Of a stretch of 64,000 nt of DNA, positions 1-12,002 are shown in pieces. The position numbers and the translations under genes are program-made. This DNA is from Ursus arctos (Eukaryota > Chordata > Mammalia > Carnivora > Ursidae): contig NW_026623078.1 in NCBI RefSeq assembly GCF_023065955.2, positions 11,046,199 through 11,110,198 on the forward strand. The letters are read 5' to 3'. The number at the start of each line of letters is the position of its first letter. The first letter of the stretch is position 1. The notes under the pieces are model-generated. The model was not told the DNA's origin, did not search any database, and saw only the letters and a list, made by a program, of their open reading frames with translations.

Positions 1-1690
1 CACCATCAAGTATAAGCTCTTTTACTTGGTCATGACAGTTCAGTGAGAGGTTTATTGTTTTCATTTACTTATGGTCAAAACCAAAAGAACACTGCTTTGG
101 TTTGGGAGAAAGAAAAATTAGTTACTCAGGCTTAAAGGCCTGGCAAATGTACTAGTTGTTAATCCAAAAAACTAATATTGAAGAATTTTTCCTTCTCACA
201 ATTCTATAAGAGAAAATACTTATATTTTTAAACCAGAATCCACTCATATTTATATTTATTTTCATCTAAATTCCAACTTCAAAAGTAGCATATTTTGAGA
301 AAACTTTTTTTAATTGAAAACACTATTTATTTGTTTGAGATAGAGAACTACTATAGAAAATGCAGCCTTTTTTTTAGTCATTTCTCAGTGAGACAAGAAT
401 AAAATGTCAATTTTTCCTAGTTTCTCAATTAAAATAATAATTCCTCAAGTTCCATAATGGTCAAATTTTTGCTTCAGGAATGAAATATATCCTGAGTTAA
501 TTATATTGCAAGTACTTATGTTATGTACAGTTTACAACTTTATGTCAAAGATAATGAGGAAATGTATTATTTGTGAACTAGCAATCAATTCATAAGTTGA
601 TAAATGGTATGACTTTACAAGTAGTGTAACAAAGAGCTCTCTTACACAAAATACAAATTTGAAGAGTCAAAGGAAAACATGTTAGAGTAAGCCACAAGCT
701 AATATTTGTTATTAATTTTCCATGTTTTATCTTATTTGAAAGGAGCTTTACATATTTTAGAAATGGGGGAGTCTATTCAAACAAATCTAATGACATTTGA
801 GGTATAGATTACAAAAACTATTTTATATAAAATGTTTTGAATATTTAGTTCATTTAGCTAATGAAATATGATATGTATTCTTTTCAGGAAATACTTTTTC
901 TTTAATACTTTAATGAAGAATATTTTAAAAAGTATATCTATGAAACCAACTATAATTATTATAATCCTGACTTTATCTTTCTTTTCTGATATACTCTGTT
1001 TCCATTGATATAGCATCACATTTATTTCATAGTTGTGTTGGTAAGCTGAGAACAGTGCTTAAATAGAATTTTGTTAACAAGCGGTACAGTGGCTAAACTT
1101 AAAAAAAAAATGTTGAATGAATAAACATCTGAATATTAAGTAGGTTCAACAACTGGAAGGTTTTTTTGTTAATTTTTAAACCAGATTTAACCAAAATTAT
1201 TGATTCAATTTAAATGGCTTAGCAACTTATATCACCATTTATATGTGATGTTTAGCTCTATACAATAATATTCGGAAAGCAAGCTAAAATAATCTGTTGG
1301 GATAAGAGAGAAATATTATTTGGAAACACCACTTTTCAAACAATGTCTATATTCAAACAATTCCTTTGAAGCACCACTTTTCAAACAAATATTCCTTCTA
1401 AGAAAAAAATTTAATCATATTAACTTTACTTCTAACAAAGCAAAAATTGTAAGTCAATTCATCCCATAAGTTTAAGGATTTGAAGCAGAATGGATTTCTT
1501 AAAAATTTTCAGTTGTACCATGATTCTTTTGATCTAGGTATCAAAAATCTGATCTTGTCAGTAAATTTTTTTTCTACATTTTAGAATATAAACCAAAATA
1601 TAGTAAAATATTTTTAGACTCCAAGAGTGAAAAATACCTTTGCCTTGAATCCTAGAATAGTTAAGACAATGCTTATAAATATAAGCCATG
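1..1690. other. AT-rich stretch, no gene seen
   Basis: Strongly AT-rich DNA with no open frame above about 60 codons and no repeat that I can name. Short homopolymer runs occur, such as A9 near 1100. I see no splice-framed coding pattern and no RNA gene. It may hold repeats too old to recognise by eye. Confidence 0.6.
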
Positions 1691-1699
1691 CCTATCTTT

Positions 1700-2860
1700 A
1701 TAGCAGGCATATTGGTAGACCTGTTGTCTTTTCATTTTCCTAGAGAATTCTTCTTCAGTAAGTCTGAAATGTGCAGTTCTTCCCATTTTGTTCCCCTGTT
1801 ATTGTACAGGAGCCCCACTGATGTGGTGGGGAGGTGTAGAGGGACAGGAAGAATTCTGTAGTCTTATGATTAGGTCTCAGTCCTTTAGTGAGCCTGCACC
1901 TTTGGGCTGAAAAATTTGTAAATCCTTCTCAGATTTTTCCTGTTAAGTGAAATAGAAAGTCAAGATGAAGCTGGAGTTTGGTATTTCTCTTACCTCTGTG
2001 GAAGCCTGAGGAAGCTAGAATTGGATATTTCTTTTCTCCTAGGTAGATTAAATTGTGGTAAAATCCCAGCAGGTTAGACTCTGGTAAAATCTTTTCTCCT
2101 GAAGGCATGCCTTATTAGGAAGAAAGCAATGCCATGGGCAGATTTCATGATGGTTCCTTTTCTCCTCCCTCCACCGGAAACTGATAGAGCTCCAAGAAAT
2201 AAAACTTACTAAAGTTTGAACTCTGGCCCCCATGAATAAGTCCCACAGAGTTCTCTCTCAGACTTGTCCATGCTGAGAGTCCAGCAGTACTCAATTAGAG
2301 CTTAGCTTTCCCTACCTGTTACTGGGTCCCACACAGATTTCTGCTTTGGGCTTCTCTATATCCACGTGTTTGTCTCTCCAATATTGGGGTCAATGGTTTG
2401 CTCTGTGATCTCAATTCTCTAACATGTAAGTTGAATTATTGCTATCAGTTTTTCAGCTTTTTTTCATGACATATTGTGAGGATGAGAGTCACAACTGCCA
2501 AGCTTCTTCCATGTATCACTGGAAACCAGACATCTCCCCGTTCTGTTTTTAATTTCCTTCTCATCTCCTTTGGATAAATGCCCTGCCGTGATTCCCAATC
2601 TATGCTGTTTGTGTCAGTTGACTTCTTATGACTCAAATGTAAACCAATTAGCATAACCCACATCCCAGCAAGGTGATTTAGGAAAACTTTTTCTGAGGTT
2701 TCTCTTTCTGGAAATTTGCTATTCATAAGTTAGATTCCTTTGTTGATATCCTATGGCTTTTGCATTATCTAACATACTTAACTTTTCCTTCTTTTGTTTT
2801 ATTTTAGAATTTTCATATTTCCCCTAACTTTTCCCTTGACTATGTATATTAATTTTACAT
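1700..2860 (-). mobile_element. Old L1 (L1M-type) 5' region
   Basis: The text around 1855-2120 (the phrase TCTTATGATTAGGT, then the GGAGTT.GGTATTTCTCTT line) recurs in diverged form at 24860-25060. The 2270-2540 part parallels 25650-25960. In the second place it follows L1 ORF2 and ORF1-like sequence in the right order, so I read both as the 5' leader of old L1M elements on the minus strand. No coding part of this copy remains in place. Boundaries are approximate. Confidence 0.55.
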
Positions 2861-2904
2861 ATATATATATATTTTTATTATGGTTGTTTTTTGAAGTTTT
2901 TATT

Positions 2905-3062
2905 TAAATTCCATTTAGTTAACATACAGTGTAATATTACTTTCAGGGGTACAATATAGTTATTCAACAATTCCATACATTACCTGGTGTTCATCATGAC
3001 AAGTGCACTCCTCAATCTCCATCACCTATTTCACCCATCCCCACCCCCACCTCCCCTCTGAT
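2905..3062 (-). mobile_element. Truncated L1 3' end
   Basis: The sequence starts with a T-rich TTTTTATTTAAATTCC line and runs into a C-rich stretch (CACCCCCACCTCCCCTCTG). This is the reverse complement of the last part of the carnivore L1 3' UTR, as also seen at 45.96 and 54.0 kb. Only the 3' UTR is present, so this is a severely 5'-truncated insertion. A SINE follows a short distance to the right. Confidence 0.8.
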
Positions 3063-3104
3063 GTACATTAACTTAACTGTTTTTACCTTTTATTTTTAAT
3101 TTGT

Positions 3105-3285
3105 AAGTTATTTTAAGATTTTTTTTAATTTGAGAGAGCATGCGCATGCGAGAAAGCTTTAGTGGGTTAGGGACAGAGGAAAGAAGCAGATTCCCCGTTG
3201 AGCAGGGATCCTGATGTGGGGATTGATCTGGGGACTCTGGGATGACCTGATCCAAAGGCAGATGGTTAACCGACTGAGCCATGGG
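3105..3285 (-). mobile_element. CAN-SINE (tRNA-derived), minus strand
   Basis: Reading the minus strand, the tRNA-like head lies at the right (GGCTCAGTCGGTTAACC) and an AAATTAAAAAAAATCTTAAAA tail at the left. The GATC-rich middle and the GAGCAGGGA core match the other SINEs in the window. It is diverged. A very G-rich tract directly abuts the head side at 3283-3314. Confidence 0.85.
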
Positions 3286-3419
3286 GCGGGGAAGGGAGGA
3301 GGGGGAGGGGGGTCTTAGTTCTTATTTCTGAGGGCTCTTTGATAATTTAGTACTGCACGATTATTTCTTTTTCAGACAACTATGGGGTTTTTGTGTAGTT
3401 TCTTAATTTTTAAGGAAGT

Positions 3420-3566
3420 TTTTTAACATTTCATCTTTGTTGAAGTATAATTCACATATAAAATTATAACATTTCAAATGTACATCATAATGATTTGATA
3501 TACATTCGCATTTGTGAAAGAATTCCTCCCCATCTAGTTAATTATCACATCAATCACTTTATGTAT
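3420..3566 (-). mobile_element. Terminal 3' UTR piece of an older L1 (L1MA-like), split
   Basis: The line TTGAAGTATAATTCACATATAAA...AATGATTTGATATACATT...CATCTAGTTAATTATCACATC is the typical end of old mammalian L1 3' UTRs, read here antisense. Its upstream continuation (GGTGAGAACATATG...CTCTTAGCATATTTTG) appears only at 9884. The two pieces are therefore probably one L1 interrupted by what lies at 3567-9863. Confidence 0.65.
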
Positions 3567-3851
3567 TTATTTTTATAATAATTTTTATTTTGTTATGTTA
3601 GTCACCATACAGTATATCCTTAGTTTTTGATGTAATGTCCCATGATTCATTATTTGCTTATAACACCCAGTGCACCAAGCAATATGTGCCCTCCTTAATA
3701 CCCATAACTGGCCTATCCCAATCCCCCTCCCCCTTCCCTTCTGAAGCCCTAAGTTTGCCTCCCACCATCCACAGTCTTTCATGGTTCATTCCCCCTTCTG
3801 TTTGCCCCCCCTTTCTTCTTCCCTTTCTTCTCCTACTGATCTTCCTACTTC
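3567..3851 (-). other. L1 3' UTR with G-rich tract
   Basis: On the minus strand this is the untranslated tail after ORF2. At about 3717-3740 it carries four runs of three or more G (GGGAAGGGGGAGGGGGATTGGG spacing), which fits a G-quadruplex motif. G-rich tracts in L1 3' UTRs are a known family trait. It ends in an A/T-rich tail near 3567. Confidence 0.75.
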
Positions 3852-6800
3852 ATATGTTCCATAAATGAGTGAAACCAAATGATAATTGTCTTTCTCTGCT
3901 TAACTTATTTTGCTTAGTATTTTCTCCTCCAGTCCAGTCCATGTTGCAGCAAATGTTGAGAAATTCTTTTTGATAGCTGAGTAATATTCCATTGTGTATA
4001 TGGACCATAGCTTCTTAATCCAGTCATCTGTTGAAGGGCATCTCAGCTCCTTCCACAATTTAGCTATTGTGGACAATGCTGCTATGAACATTGGGGTGCA
4101 TATGGCCCTTCTCTTCACTACATCTGTATCTTTGGGGTAAATACCCAGTAGTGCAATGGCTGGATCATAGGGGAGCTCAATTTTTAACTTTTTAAGGGAC
4201 CTCCACACTGTTTTCCAACATGGCTGTACAAACTTGCATTCTCACCAACAATGTAAGAGGGATCCCCTTTCTCCACATCCTCTCCAAAATTTGTTGTTTC
4301 TTGCCTTGTCAATTTTTGCCCTTCTAACTGGCACAAGGTGGTACCTCAATGTGGTTTTGATTTGAATTTCCCTGATGGGTAATGATTTTGAACATTTTTC
4401 CATGGGTCTGGTAGCCATTTGTATGTCTTCATTGGAAAAGTGTCTGTTCATATCTTCTGCCCATTTTTTGATTTGATTATTTGTTTCCCCTGTATTGAGT
4501 TTGAGAAGTTCTTTGTAGATCTTGGATACTAGTCTTTTATCTGTAATGTCATTTGCAAAAATCTTCTACCATTCTGTGGGCTGCCTCTTAGTTTTCTTAA
4601 CTGTTCCTTGGCTGAGCAGAAGTTTTTATCTTGATGAAGTCCCACAAGTTCATTTTTTCTTTTGTTCCTCTTGCCTTTAGAGATGTGTCATGAAAAAAGT
4701 TGCTGTGGTTGAAGTCAAAAAGGTTGCAGCCTATGTTGTCCTCTATGATTTCGATGGATTCCTATCTCACATTGAGGTCTTTCACCCATTTGGAGTTTAT
4801 CTTTGTGTATGGTGTGAGAGAGTGGTCCAGTTTCATTCTTTGGCATATAGCTGTCCAATTTTCCCAGCACCATTTATTGAAGAGACTGTCTTTTTTCCAC
4901 TGGATGTTTTTTCTTGCTTTGTCAAAGATTAGTTGCCCAAAGAACCAGGGTCCATATCTGGGTTCTCTATTCTGTTCCATTGGTCTATGTGTATGTTTTG
5001 TGTAATGCCATGCTGTCTTTGTGATCACAGCTTTGTAGTATAGCTTGAAGTCTGGCAATGTGGTGCCCCCAGCTTTGTTTTTTCTTTTCAACAATTCCTT
5101 GGTGATTCAGCGTGTTTTCTGGTCCCACACAAATTTAAGGGCTGTTTGTTCCAGTTCTTTGAAAAATGTCATTGGTGTTTTGATCAAGATGGCATTGAAA
5201 GTGTAGATTGCTCTGGGTAGCATAGACATTTTAACTATGTTTATTCTTCTGATCCATGAGCATGGAATATTTTTCCATCTTTTTGTGTCTTCTTCAATGT
5301 CTTTCAAGAGTGATTTGTAGTTTCTAGAATATAGATCCTTTACATCTCTGGTTAAGGTAATTCTGAGATAACATATGATTTTTGGTACTATTGTAAATGA
5401 AATGGATTCCCTAATTTCTCTTTCTTCAGTCTCATTGTTCGCATATAGAAATGCAACTGATTTCTGAGCATTGATTTTGTATTCTGCCACAGTACTGAAT
5501 TGCTCTAAAAGTTCTAGTAATTTGGGGGTGGAGTGTTTTGGGTTTTCCATATAGAGTATCAGGTCACCGGTGAAGAGAGACAGTTTGACTTCTTCTTTGT
5601 TGATTTGGATACATTTTATCCCTTTTTGTTGTCTGATTGCTGTTGCAAGGACTTCTAGTACTATGTTGAATAATAATGGCGAGAGTGGCATCCTTGTCGT
5701 GTTCCTGATCTTAAGGGAAAGGCTTTCAGCTTTTCCCCATTGAGAATGATATTCGCTGTAGGTTTTTCAATGATGGTTTTGTGAAATTGAGGAATGTACC
5801 CTCTATCCCTATACTCTGATGGGTTTTAATCGGGAAAGGATGCTGTATTTTGTCAAATGCCTCTTCTGCATCAATTGAGAGGATCCTATGGTTCTTGACT
5901 CTTTTCTTGTTTGTATGATGTATCACCCTGATTGATTTGTGAATGTTGAACCACCCTTGCATCCCAGGGATGAACCCCCCCTGGTCTTGATGGATAATCC
6001 TTTTAATGTAGTGTTGGATCCTATTAGATAGGATCTTGTTGAGAATTTTGGCATCCATATTCATCAGGGAAATCAGTCTGCAATTCTCCTTTTTGATGGG
6101 GTCTTTGCCTGGTTTGGAGATCAAGTAATACTGGCCTCATAGAATGGGTTTGGTAGTATTCCTTATGTTTCTATTTTTTGAAAGAACTTCAGGAGAATAG
6201 GTATTATTTCTTCTTTGAATGTTTGTTAGAATTCCCCGGGGAATCCGTCAGGCCCTGGACTCTTGTTTTTGAGGAGGTTTTTGATCACTGCTTCAATCTC
6301 TTCATAATTAATAGGTCTGTTTAAATAATCAATTTCTTCCTGATTCAGTCTTGGTAGTTTCTAGGTTTCCAGGAAGTCCTCCATCTCCTCCAGATTGCTT
6401 AATTTATTGGCATAAAGCTGCTGATAAAAGTTTCTAATGATCCTTCCTATTTCATTGATGTTGGTTGTGATCTCTCCCCTTTCATTCATAATTTTATTAA
6501 TTTGGGTCCTTTCTCTATTCTTTTGAATAAGTCTGGCCAGTGGTTTATCGATCTTATTTATTCTTTCAAAGAACCAGCTTCTAGTTCTGTTGATCTGCTC
6601 TACTGTGCTCCTGGTTTCTAATTCATTGATCTCTGCTCTAATCTTGATCAACTGCCTTCTCGTGTGTGGATTAGGCCTATTCTTCCGTTCCAGCTCCAGC
6701 TTCTTGAGATGAGAATATATAAACTGCATTTTAGATTTTTCTATTCTTTTGAGTGAGGCTTGGATGGTTATGTATTTCCCCCTTAGGACCTCCTTTGCAG

Positions 6801-7668
6801 TGTCCCATAGGTTTTGGACCAATGTGTTTTCATTCTCATTGGTCTCCAAAATTTGTTTAACCTGATTTTTAATTTCCTGGTTTACCCAATCATTCTTAAG
6901 CAGGATGGTTCTTAGTTTCCAAGTGTTTGAGTGTCTTCCAATTTTTTCCTTGTGATTGAGTTCCAGTTTCAAAGCATGGTGGTCTGAGAATATGCAGGGA
7001 ATAATCTCAGTCTTTTGATATCAGTTGAGACCTGTTTTTTGACCCAGTATATGTTCTATTCTGGAGGAAGTTCCATGTGCATTCGAAAAGAATGAGTATT
7101 CTGTTGTTCTGGGGTGTAGTGTTATATATATATCTATGAGGTCCATCTGGTCCAGTATGTCATTCAAAGCTCTTGTTTCTTTGTTGATTTTCTGCTTAGG
7201 TGATCTGTCCATTGCTGAGAGTGGGATGTTGAGGTCCCCTACTATTAACATATTATTATTTATATGTCTCTTTATTCTAGTTAAGAGTTGGCTTGTGCAT
7301 CTAACTGCTCCCCTGTTGGGGGCATAGATATTTATAATTGTCATATCCACTTGTTGGATACATCCTTTTAGAATAATATAGTGTCCTTCTGTATCTCTAA
7401 CTACAGTCTTTAGTTTAAAATCTAATCTGCCTGATATGAGAATTGCTACCCCAGCTTTCTTTCGAGGTCCATTGGCATGAAAAATGGTTTTCCATCCCTT
7501 CACTTTCAGTCTGGATGTATCTTTAGGTTCAAAATGAGTCTCTTGTAGACAGTGAATGGATGGGTCATGTCTTTTTATCCAATCTGTAACCCTGTGGCAT
7601 TTTATGGGAGCATTTAGGCCATTCACATTGAGAGTGATTATTGAGAGATATGATTTTAATGATGTCAT
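3852..7668 (-). pseudogene. L1 ORF2p remnant (endonuclease / reverse transcriptase)
   Basis: ORF2p nicks DNA and reverse-transcribes L1 RNA. The start is at 7668, 72 bases after the ORF1 stop. The endonuclease shows LNVNGLN, CLQETH and VGDLN. The SRIDH motif reads SRIEH, and a TGA at 7021-7023 interrupts the domain just before an intact SDHHA motif. The RT follows in pieces: [20 protein letters not shown] and [10 protein letters not shown] near 6100-5950, then [15 protein letters not shown] near 5690. The catalytic FADD is changed to FTGD. The thumb and C-terminal parts include [14 protein letters not shown] and WKELRCPSTDDW. Frame comparison shows at least three frameshifts plus several stops. 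The total span of about 1,272 codons equals a full ORF2p. Confidence 0.93.
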
Positions 7669-7740
7669 GTTGCCTGTGAAGTCTTTGTTTCTATAGATTG
7701 TAAATTTCTGTTCTGTATCACTCTTGGGGCCTTTTTACTT

Positions 7741-8639
7741 TTATAGAACCCCCCTTAATATCTCATGTCGTGCTGGTTTGGTGGTTAACAATTCCTTCAA
7801 TTTCTGCCTATCCTGGAAGGTCCTTATCTCTCCATCAATTCTGAATGACATCCTTGCTGGATAAAGGATCCTTGACTGCATGTTCTTCTCAGAGCTTTGA
7901 AAATACCCTGCCAACCCTTCCTAGCCTGCCAGGTCTCTGTAGACAGGTCTGACATTATTCTGATATTTTTCCCTCTGTATATAAGGATTTTCTTCCCCCT
8001 GGTTGCTTTCATTACTGTATCCTTGGATCTAATATTTGTGAGTTGCACTATGATGTGACGTAGTGTAGGTCTGTTCTCATTGATCTTGGGAGGGGTCCTC
8101 TCTGCCTCTTGGACACGAATGCTTGTTTCCTTTGCCAGATTAGGGAAGTTCTCAACTACAATTTGTTCAAATATCTCTTCTAGACCTCTCTCTTTCTCCA
8201 CCCCCTCAGGGATGCCGATGATTCTGACATTGGAATGTTGCATTGAGTCAGTAATCTCCCGTAATCTACATTCTTGAGATTGGATATTTTTGAGCCAAGT
8301 TACTGTTTTAACTTTCTCTTCTACCATCCCATACTCCAATTCAGTAATTCATTCCTCTGCCTCATTTACCCTGGCCATCAAAGCATCTAGTTTAGACTGC
8401 ATTTGATTCATACCATTTTTAATTTCTGCCAGATTCGCTCTCATTTCCACCCTTAGAGATTCTATATTCTCGTTCATATTTTCATTAATATTTTTTTCAA
8501 GCCTACACATCATCTTGACCATTGTTACTCTGAACTCCATTTCTGATAATTTGGTTATATCCATATCCATCAGTTCTGTGGCAAAGGCCACAGACTCATT
8601 ATCTTTTATTTGCTGGAGGGGATTTCTCCTTCTCATCAT
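7741..8639 (-). pseudogene. L1 ORF1p remnant (RNA-binding chaperone)
   Basis: ORF1p is the trimeric nucleic-acid chaperone that coats L1 RNA. The start is taken at 8639 (MMRRRNPLQQ). Residues 1-96 form the coiled-coil arm (heptad-like LRVEMRANLAEIKNGMNQMQ). After an in-frame TGA at 8349-8351 the same frame continues into the RRM and C-terminal domain, with NVRIIGIPEGVE, ENFPNLA, RHIIVQ and LSTETWQARKGW all visible. A single-base loss just upstream of 7824 gives a premature TAA. One frame over, the tail (TFQDRQKLKEL, TTKPA, EILRGVL) runs to a TAA at 7741-7743. The TGA probably arose from CGA by CpG decay, which is inference. Restoring the frame would give about 300 codons, somewhat shorter than the human protein. 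Confidence 0.9.
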
Positions 8640-9636
8640 TCTGATTAGGAGAGGTTGTGGGAATGCCCAGAGCCCAAATTATTGACCAGGACCCAGGCAG
8701 TATGCACTTGTTTTATAGGGACCTTAGGATGTGGGCTTTTTGATTTTTCAGCCTGCCTTCTGGGGGAGAGGCCCACCGTGCTGATCTTCAGGCAACCCTG
8801 TTTGGGTAGAGTCGCCCTGTCGCCTGCGAGGGGGAATGGGGATGGGCACAATGTGAGCTGGTATTTTGGGGCTTTTCTTCTCTGGTGGCTTTCCCTGGCT
8901 GTTTTCTGTGACTCTTCTGAGAGTCAGAGCAGCAGTCGCCGTATCCTAGCCTCTGTCTCAGAACAGAGAGATCACAGTCTGCTCTCCACTGAGCTCTCTT
9001 GGGCACTTTAACTCTGTTTCTGTTGGTGCTGCTAAAAACCCTGCAGCGTCCTGAGTTGTGCACCCCACAGCCTACTCTCCAGCCCTTGCTTCCAGGGCCA
9101 GCATGTCTTGTCCTCTGTGCTTCTAAAACCACCAGCCGCCCCTGGTTCCCGTGCACTCCTTAGCTCCCTGTTTCAGTGTGGTTCAGGCTCGCTCTGGAGA
9201 GCTGTTTTCAGTCTGGTCGCATGTGCTCCCAAGCCCCCAGTATCAGTCCAATTCCAGTGAGCGCTCTGGAGCTCTGATTTTCAGTCTGGTCATACGCCCG
9301 TTCCCAGGCTCATGGTCTCAGTCTGCTGTCTTGCGGGTGCTGGTCCCCGAGTCTGGCCAGCTCCCCAGTGCAGGTGGCTACTACTTCCCAGTGCCTGAGT
9401 GCATCGACTTCCTCCCTCTTCCGTTTATCTTCTGATATCTGTGCGTGGATTCACGGCTCCCCATTTCGTAACTCAATACTCAGCGCTGGAGATGGTCATT
9501 TGTAGAGATCCAGATGTATCTTACTGTATCACAGGCTGATTTCATGGGTGTTCCGGATGGTCTGGTAGATACCCAGCTCGATCAGGGGATCAGCTGAAAA
9601 AGGGGACCCCTACTCCTCCACCATCTTTCCTCCTCC
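8640..9636 (-). promoter_or_regulatory. L1 5' UTR with internal promoter region
   Basis: About 1 kb of much more GC-rich DNA than its surroundings lies between ORF1 and the 5' end of the L1. By family knowledge, L1 5' UTRs carry an internal RNA polymerase II promoter in the first few hundred bases. The 5' terminus on the minus strand has the expected GGAGGAGGAAAGATGGTGG start. Open frames here on both strands (for example 8655-9011 plus and 8788-9156 minus) follow from high GC content and are not supported as genes. Whether any promoter activity remains cannot be read from the sequence. Confidence 0.8.
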
Positions 9637-9863
9637 ATGAAATTCCTTTCTTTTTAACTTTGGGGGTGCAATTTTTACTCTGACATTCAGGAAGGAATAA
9701 GTAGAGTTCATAGATTCAGGTGAGTGAAGACATAATCAATAGAAGAGAGTTTCCCATCATCTCGCCTCTTGACTTACTGGCCCGTCCTATGGCGAGCAGA
9801 ATGAGCTTGCACCAGGTTACAATTTTGTGACCCAGCCAGGAGCAACCACATGCAGCCAGCAGC
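9637..9863. other. Non-L1 segment between full-length L1 and resumed older L1
   Basis: These 227 bases lie between the 5' terminus of the full-length L1 (9636) and the T21 run where the older L1MA-like 3' UTR resumes (9864). I recognise no repeat in them. Composition changes within the stretch: about 9750-9860 is more GC-rich (CGCCTCTTGACTTACTGGCC). It could be upstream source DNA carried along with the L1, an older insertion, or ordinary flanking DNA if the two older L1 pieces are not one copy. Confidence 0.5.
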
Positions 9864-10930
9864 TTTTTTTTTTTTTTTTTTTTTGGTGAGAACATATGTA
9901 AGTTGTATTCTCTTAGCATATTTTGTTTATAAAATACAATATTATCAACTATAGTCACCATGTTTTACTTTACATCCCCAGACTTTATTCATCTTATAGG
10001 TGTAAGTTAGAACCCTGTTTACCAACTTTTCCATATTTCCCTACCTCCTAGCCCATGACAACAACTTTTCTACTCTCTGTTCCTGAGTTTTGAGTTTTAC
10101 CTTTTTTTTTAAGATTCCACATATAAATAATACTATGAGGTATTTTTCTTTCTCCGTCTGGCTTATTTTACTTAGCATAATGCCCTCAGGGTCCATCCAT
10201 GTTTGTGTAAATGGAAGGATTTCCTTCTTTCTTATGGTTGAGAAATATTCCCCTGTGCACGCATGTGTGTGTATGTGTGTGTGTGTATCACATCTTTTTT
10301 ATACACTCATCTATTGATGGACACTTAGGATGTTTCCATATCATGGTCATTGTGAGTAATGCTGTAGTAAACATGGGAGTGCAGATATCTCTTTGAGATC
10401 CTGTTTTCATTTCCATTGAATATATACCAAGAAGTGGGATTGCTGGATTATATGGTAGTTCTACTCTTAACTTTTTGAGGAAACTCATTACTGTTTTCCA
10501 CAGTGGCTGCAGCAATTTATACTCCCACCAACAGCAAACAACGTTTTTTTTTCTTCTTCACAAACTCATCAACACTTGTTATCTCCTGTCTTTTTGTTAA
10601 TACTCATTCTAACAGGCATGATATGATATCTCATTGTGGTTTTGATTTGCACTTCCTTGAAGAATAGTGATATTGAGCACCTTTTCATGTACCAATTGGC
10701 TATTTGTGTATCTTCTTTGGAAAACTATTTATTTAATTTCTCTACCTATTTTTTAATGAAATTGTTTTCCCACTGTTGAGTTGTGTGAGCTCGTTATATA
10801 TTTTGGTTATTAACCCCTTATCAGATATATTTTTTGCAAATGCTTTCTCCTATTTCACAGGTTGCTTTTTATTTTGTTAATGGTTTCCTCTACTCTGCAG
10901 AAGCTTAATGTAGTCTTACTTGTTTTTTTG

Positions 10931-10961
<31 letters not shown>

Positions 10962-11690
10962 TGTTTTGCTCGTGTTGCCTTTGTTTTTGGTGTTAAATCC
11001 AAAAAATCATCCCTAAGACTAATGGCAAGGAAATTACCACTCATGTTTTCTTCAAGGAATTTTATGGTTTCACGTCTTATGTTCATGTCTTTAATCTATT
11101 TTGAATAAATTTATGTTTGGAGGATAAAATAGTGGTCCACTTTCATTCTTTTACATGTGACTGTCCAGTTTTCTCAACACCATTTACTGAAGACTCTGTC
11201 CTTTCTCTATTGTATATTCTTGGGTCCTTTGTTGTAAATCAATTGACCATACGTGCATGGATTTATTTTTGGGCTCTCAATTCCATTCTATTTCTATCTG
11301 TGTCTTTTTATGCCAGTACCATACTGTTTTGACAACTTTGTAATGCAGTTTGAAATCAGGGAGTGTAATGCTTCTAATGCTGTTATTTTTTCTCATGATT
11401 ACTTTACCTATTTGGGATCTTCTGTAGTTCCATAAAAATTTTAGGATTATTTTTTCTACTTCTATAAAAATATTCCATTGGAATTTTGATAGAGATTACA
11501 ATGAATCTGTATATTGCTTTGGGTGATACAGACATTTTAACAATATTAATTTTTCCAATCCATGAACATGTAATATCTTTCCATTTATTTGTGTCTTTAA
11601 TTTCTTTCATCAACATCATGTAGTTTTCAGTGTATTGACTGTTCATTTCTAGATATTTTATTCTTTTGTTGCAATTGTAATATTTTTAAA
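9864..11690 (-). mobile_element. Older L1 (L1MA-like), 3' UTR and ORF2 3' part
   Basis: After a 21-base T run comes the antisense L1 3' UTR (CTCTTAGCATATTTTG, AACTATAGTCACCATG, CATCCCCAGACTTTATTCATC). Decayed ORF2 follows: minus-strand peptides at 10515-10288 ([26 protein letters not shown]) and at 11646-11404 (DITCSWIGKINIVKMSV). It stops in mid ORF2 near 11690, so the copy is 5'-truncated. A (TGTG)n-like patch sits at 10262-10288. Confidence 0.85.
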
Positions 11691-11959
11691 TACAGTATCA
11701 TCTTAAAAATGTTTGGTGGATACCAACTACTTTTGTTTTTCTTTTTTTCTTTTCTTATATGTTTCTATAGTTATCTGGGTTTTGCTCTCTCAGGTTACCA
11801 ATTCTCTAAATTCCTAATGATCCTTGCATATCCACTTATGTAGAAGATAACATAATAGAAATATTTACTGTGAAAATATGGGAGAATTTGTCAGAATGCA
11901 AGCTTTACTTTTGACTATTAGAATAAAAAGTTGTCACTTAAACTGAAGGCCCTAAACTG

Positions 11960-12002
11960 TCATATATACATATATATGTCATATATATATATGTCATATG
12001 TA

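Larger units (their letters stand above)
3567..9636 (-). mobile_element. Nearly full-length carnivore LINE-1, inactive
   Basis: All L1 parts are present in order on the minus strand. The 5' UTR (9636 to 8640) begins GGAGGAGGAAAGATGG. ORF1 spans 8639 to 7741, a 72-base spacer follows, ORF2 spans 7668 to about 3852, and then comes a 3' UTR with a purine-rich tract and an A/T-rich tail. At about 6.07 kb the length is that of a complete mammalian L1. Both ORFs carry nonsense codons and frameshifts, so it cannot move by itself. Being 5'-complete yet moderately decayed, it is carnivore-era rather than ancient. I could not find clear target-site duplications next to either end (see the 227-bp segment at 9637). 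Confidence 0.93.

Noticed and set aside
4690..5005. Overlapping plus-strand frames of 80 and 101 codons
   Set aside because: They are antisense shadows of L1 ORF2. The minus strand gives recognisable ORF2p residues at the same place.
8655..9435. Plus- and minus-strand frames in the L1 5' UTR
   Set aside because: Open because of high GC content in a non-coding L1 leader. No family resemblance, and the frames overlap each other on both strands.
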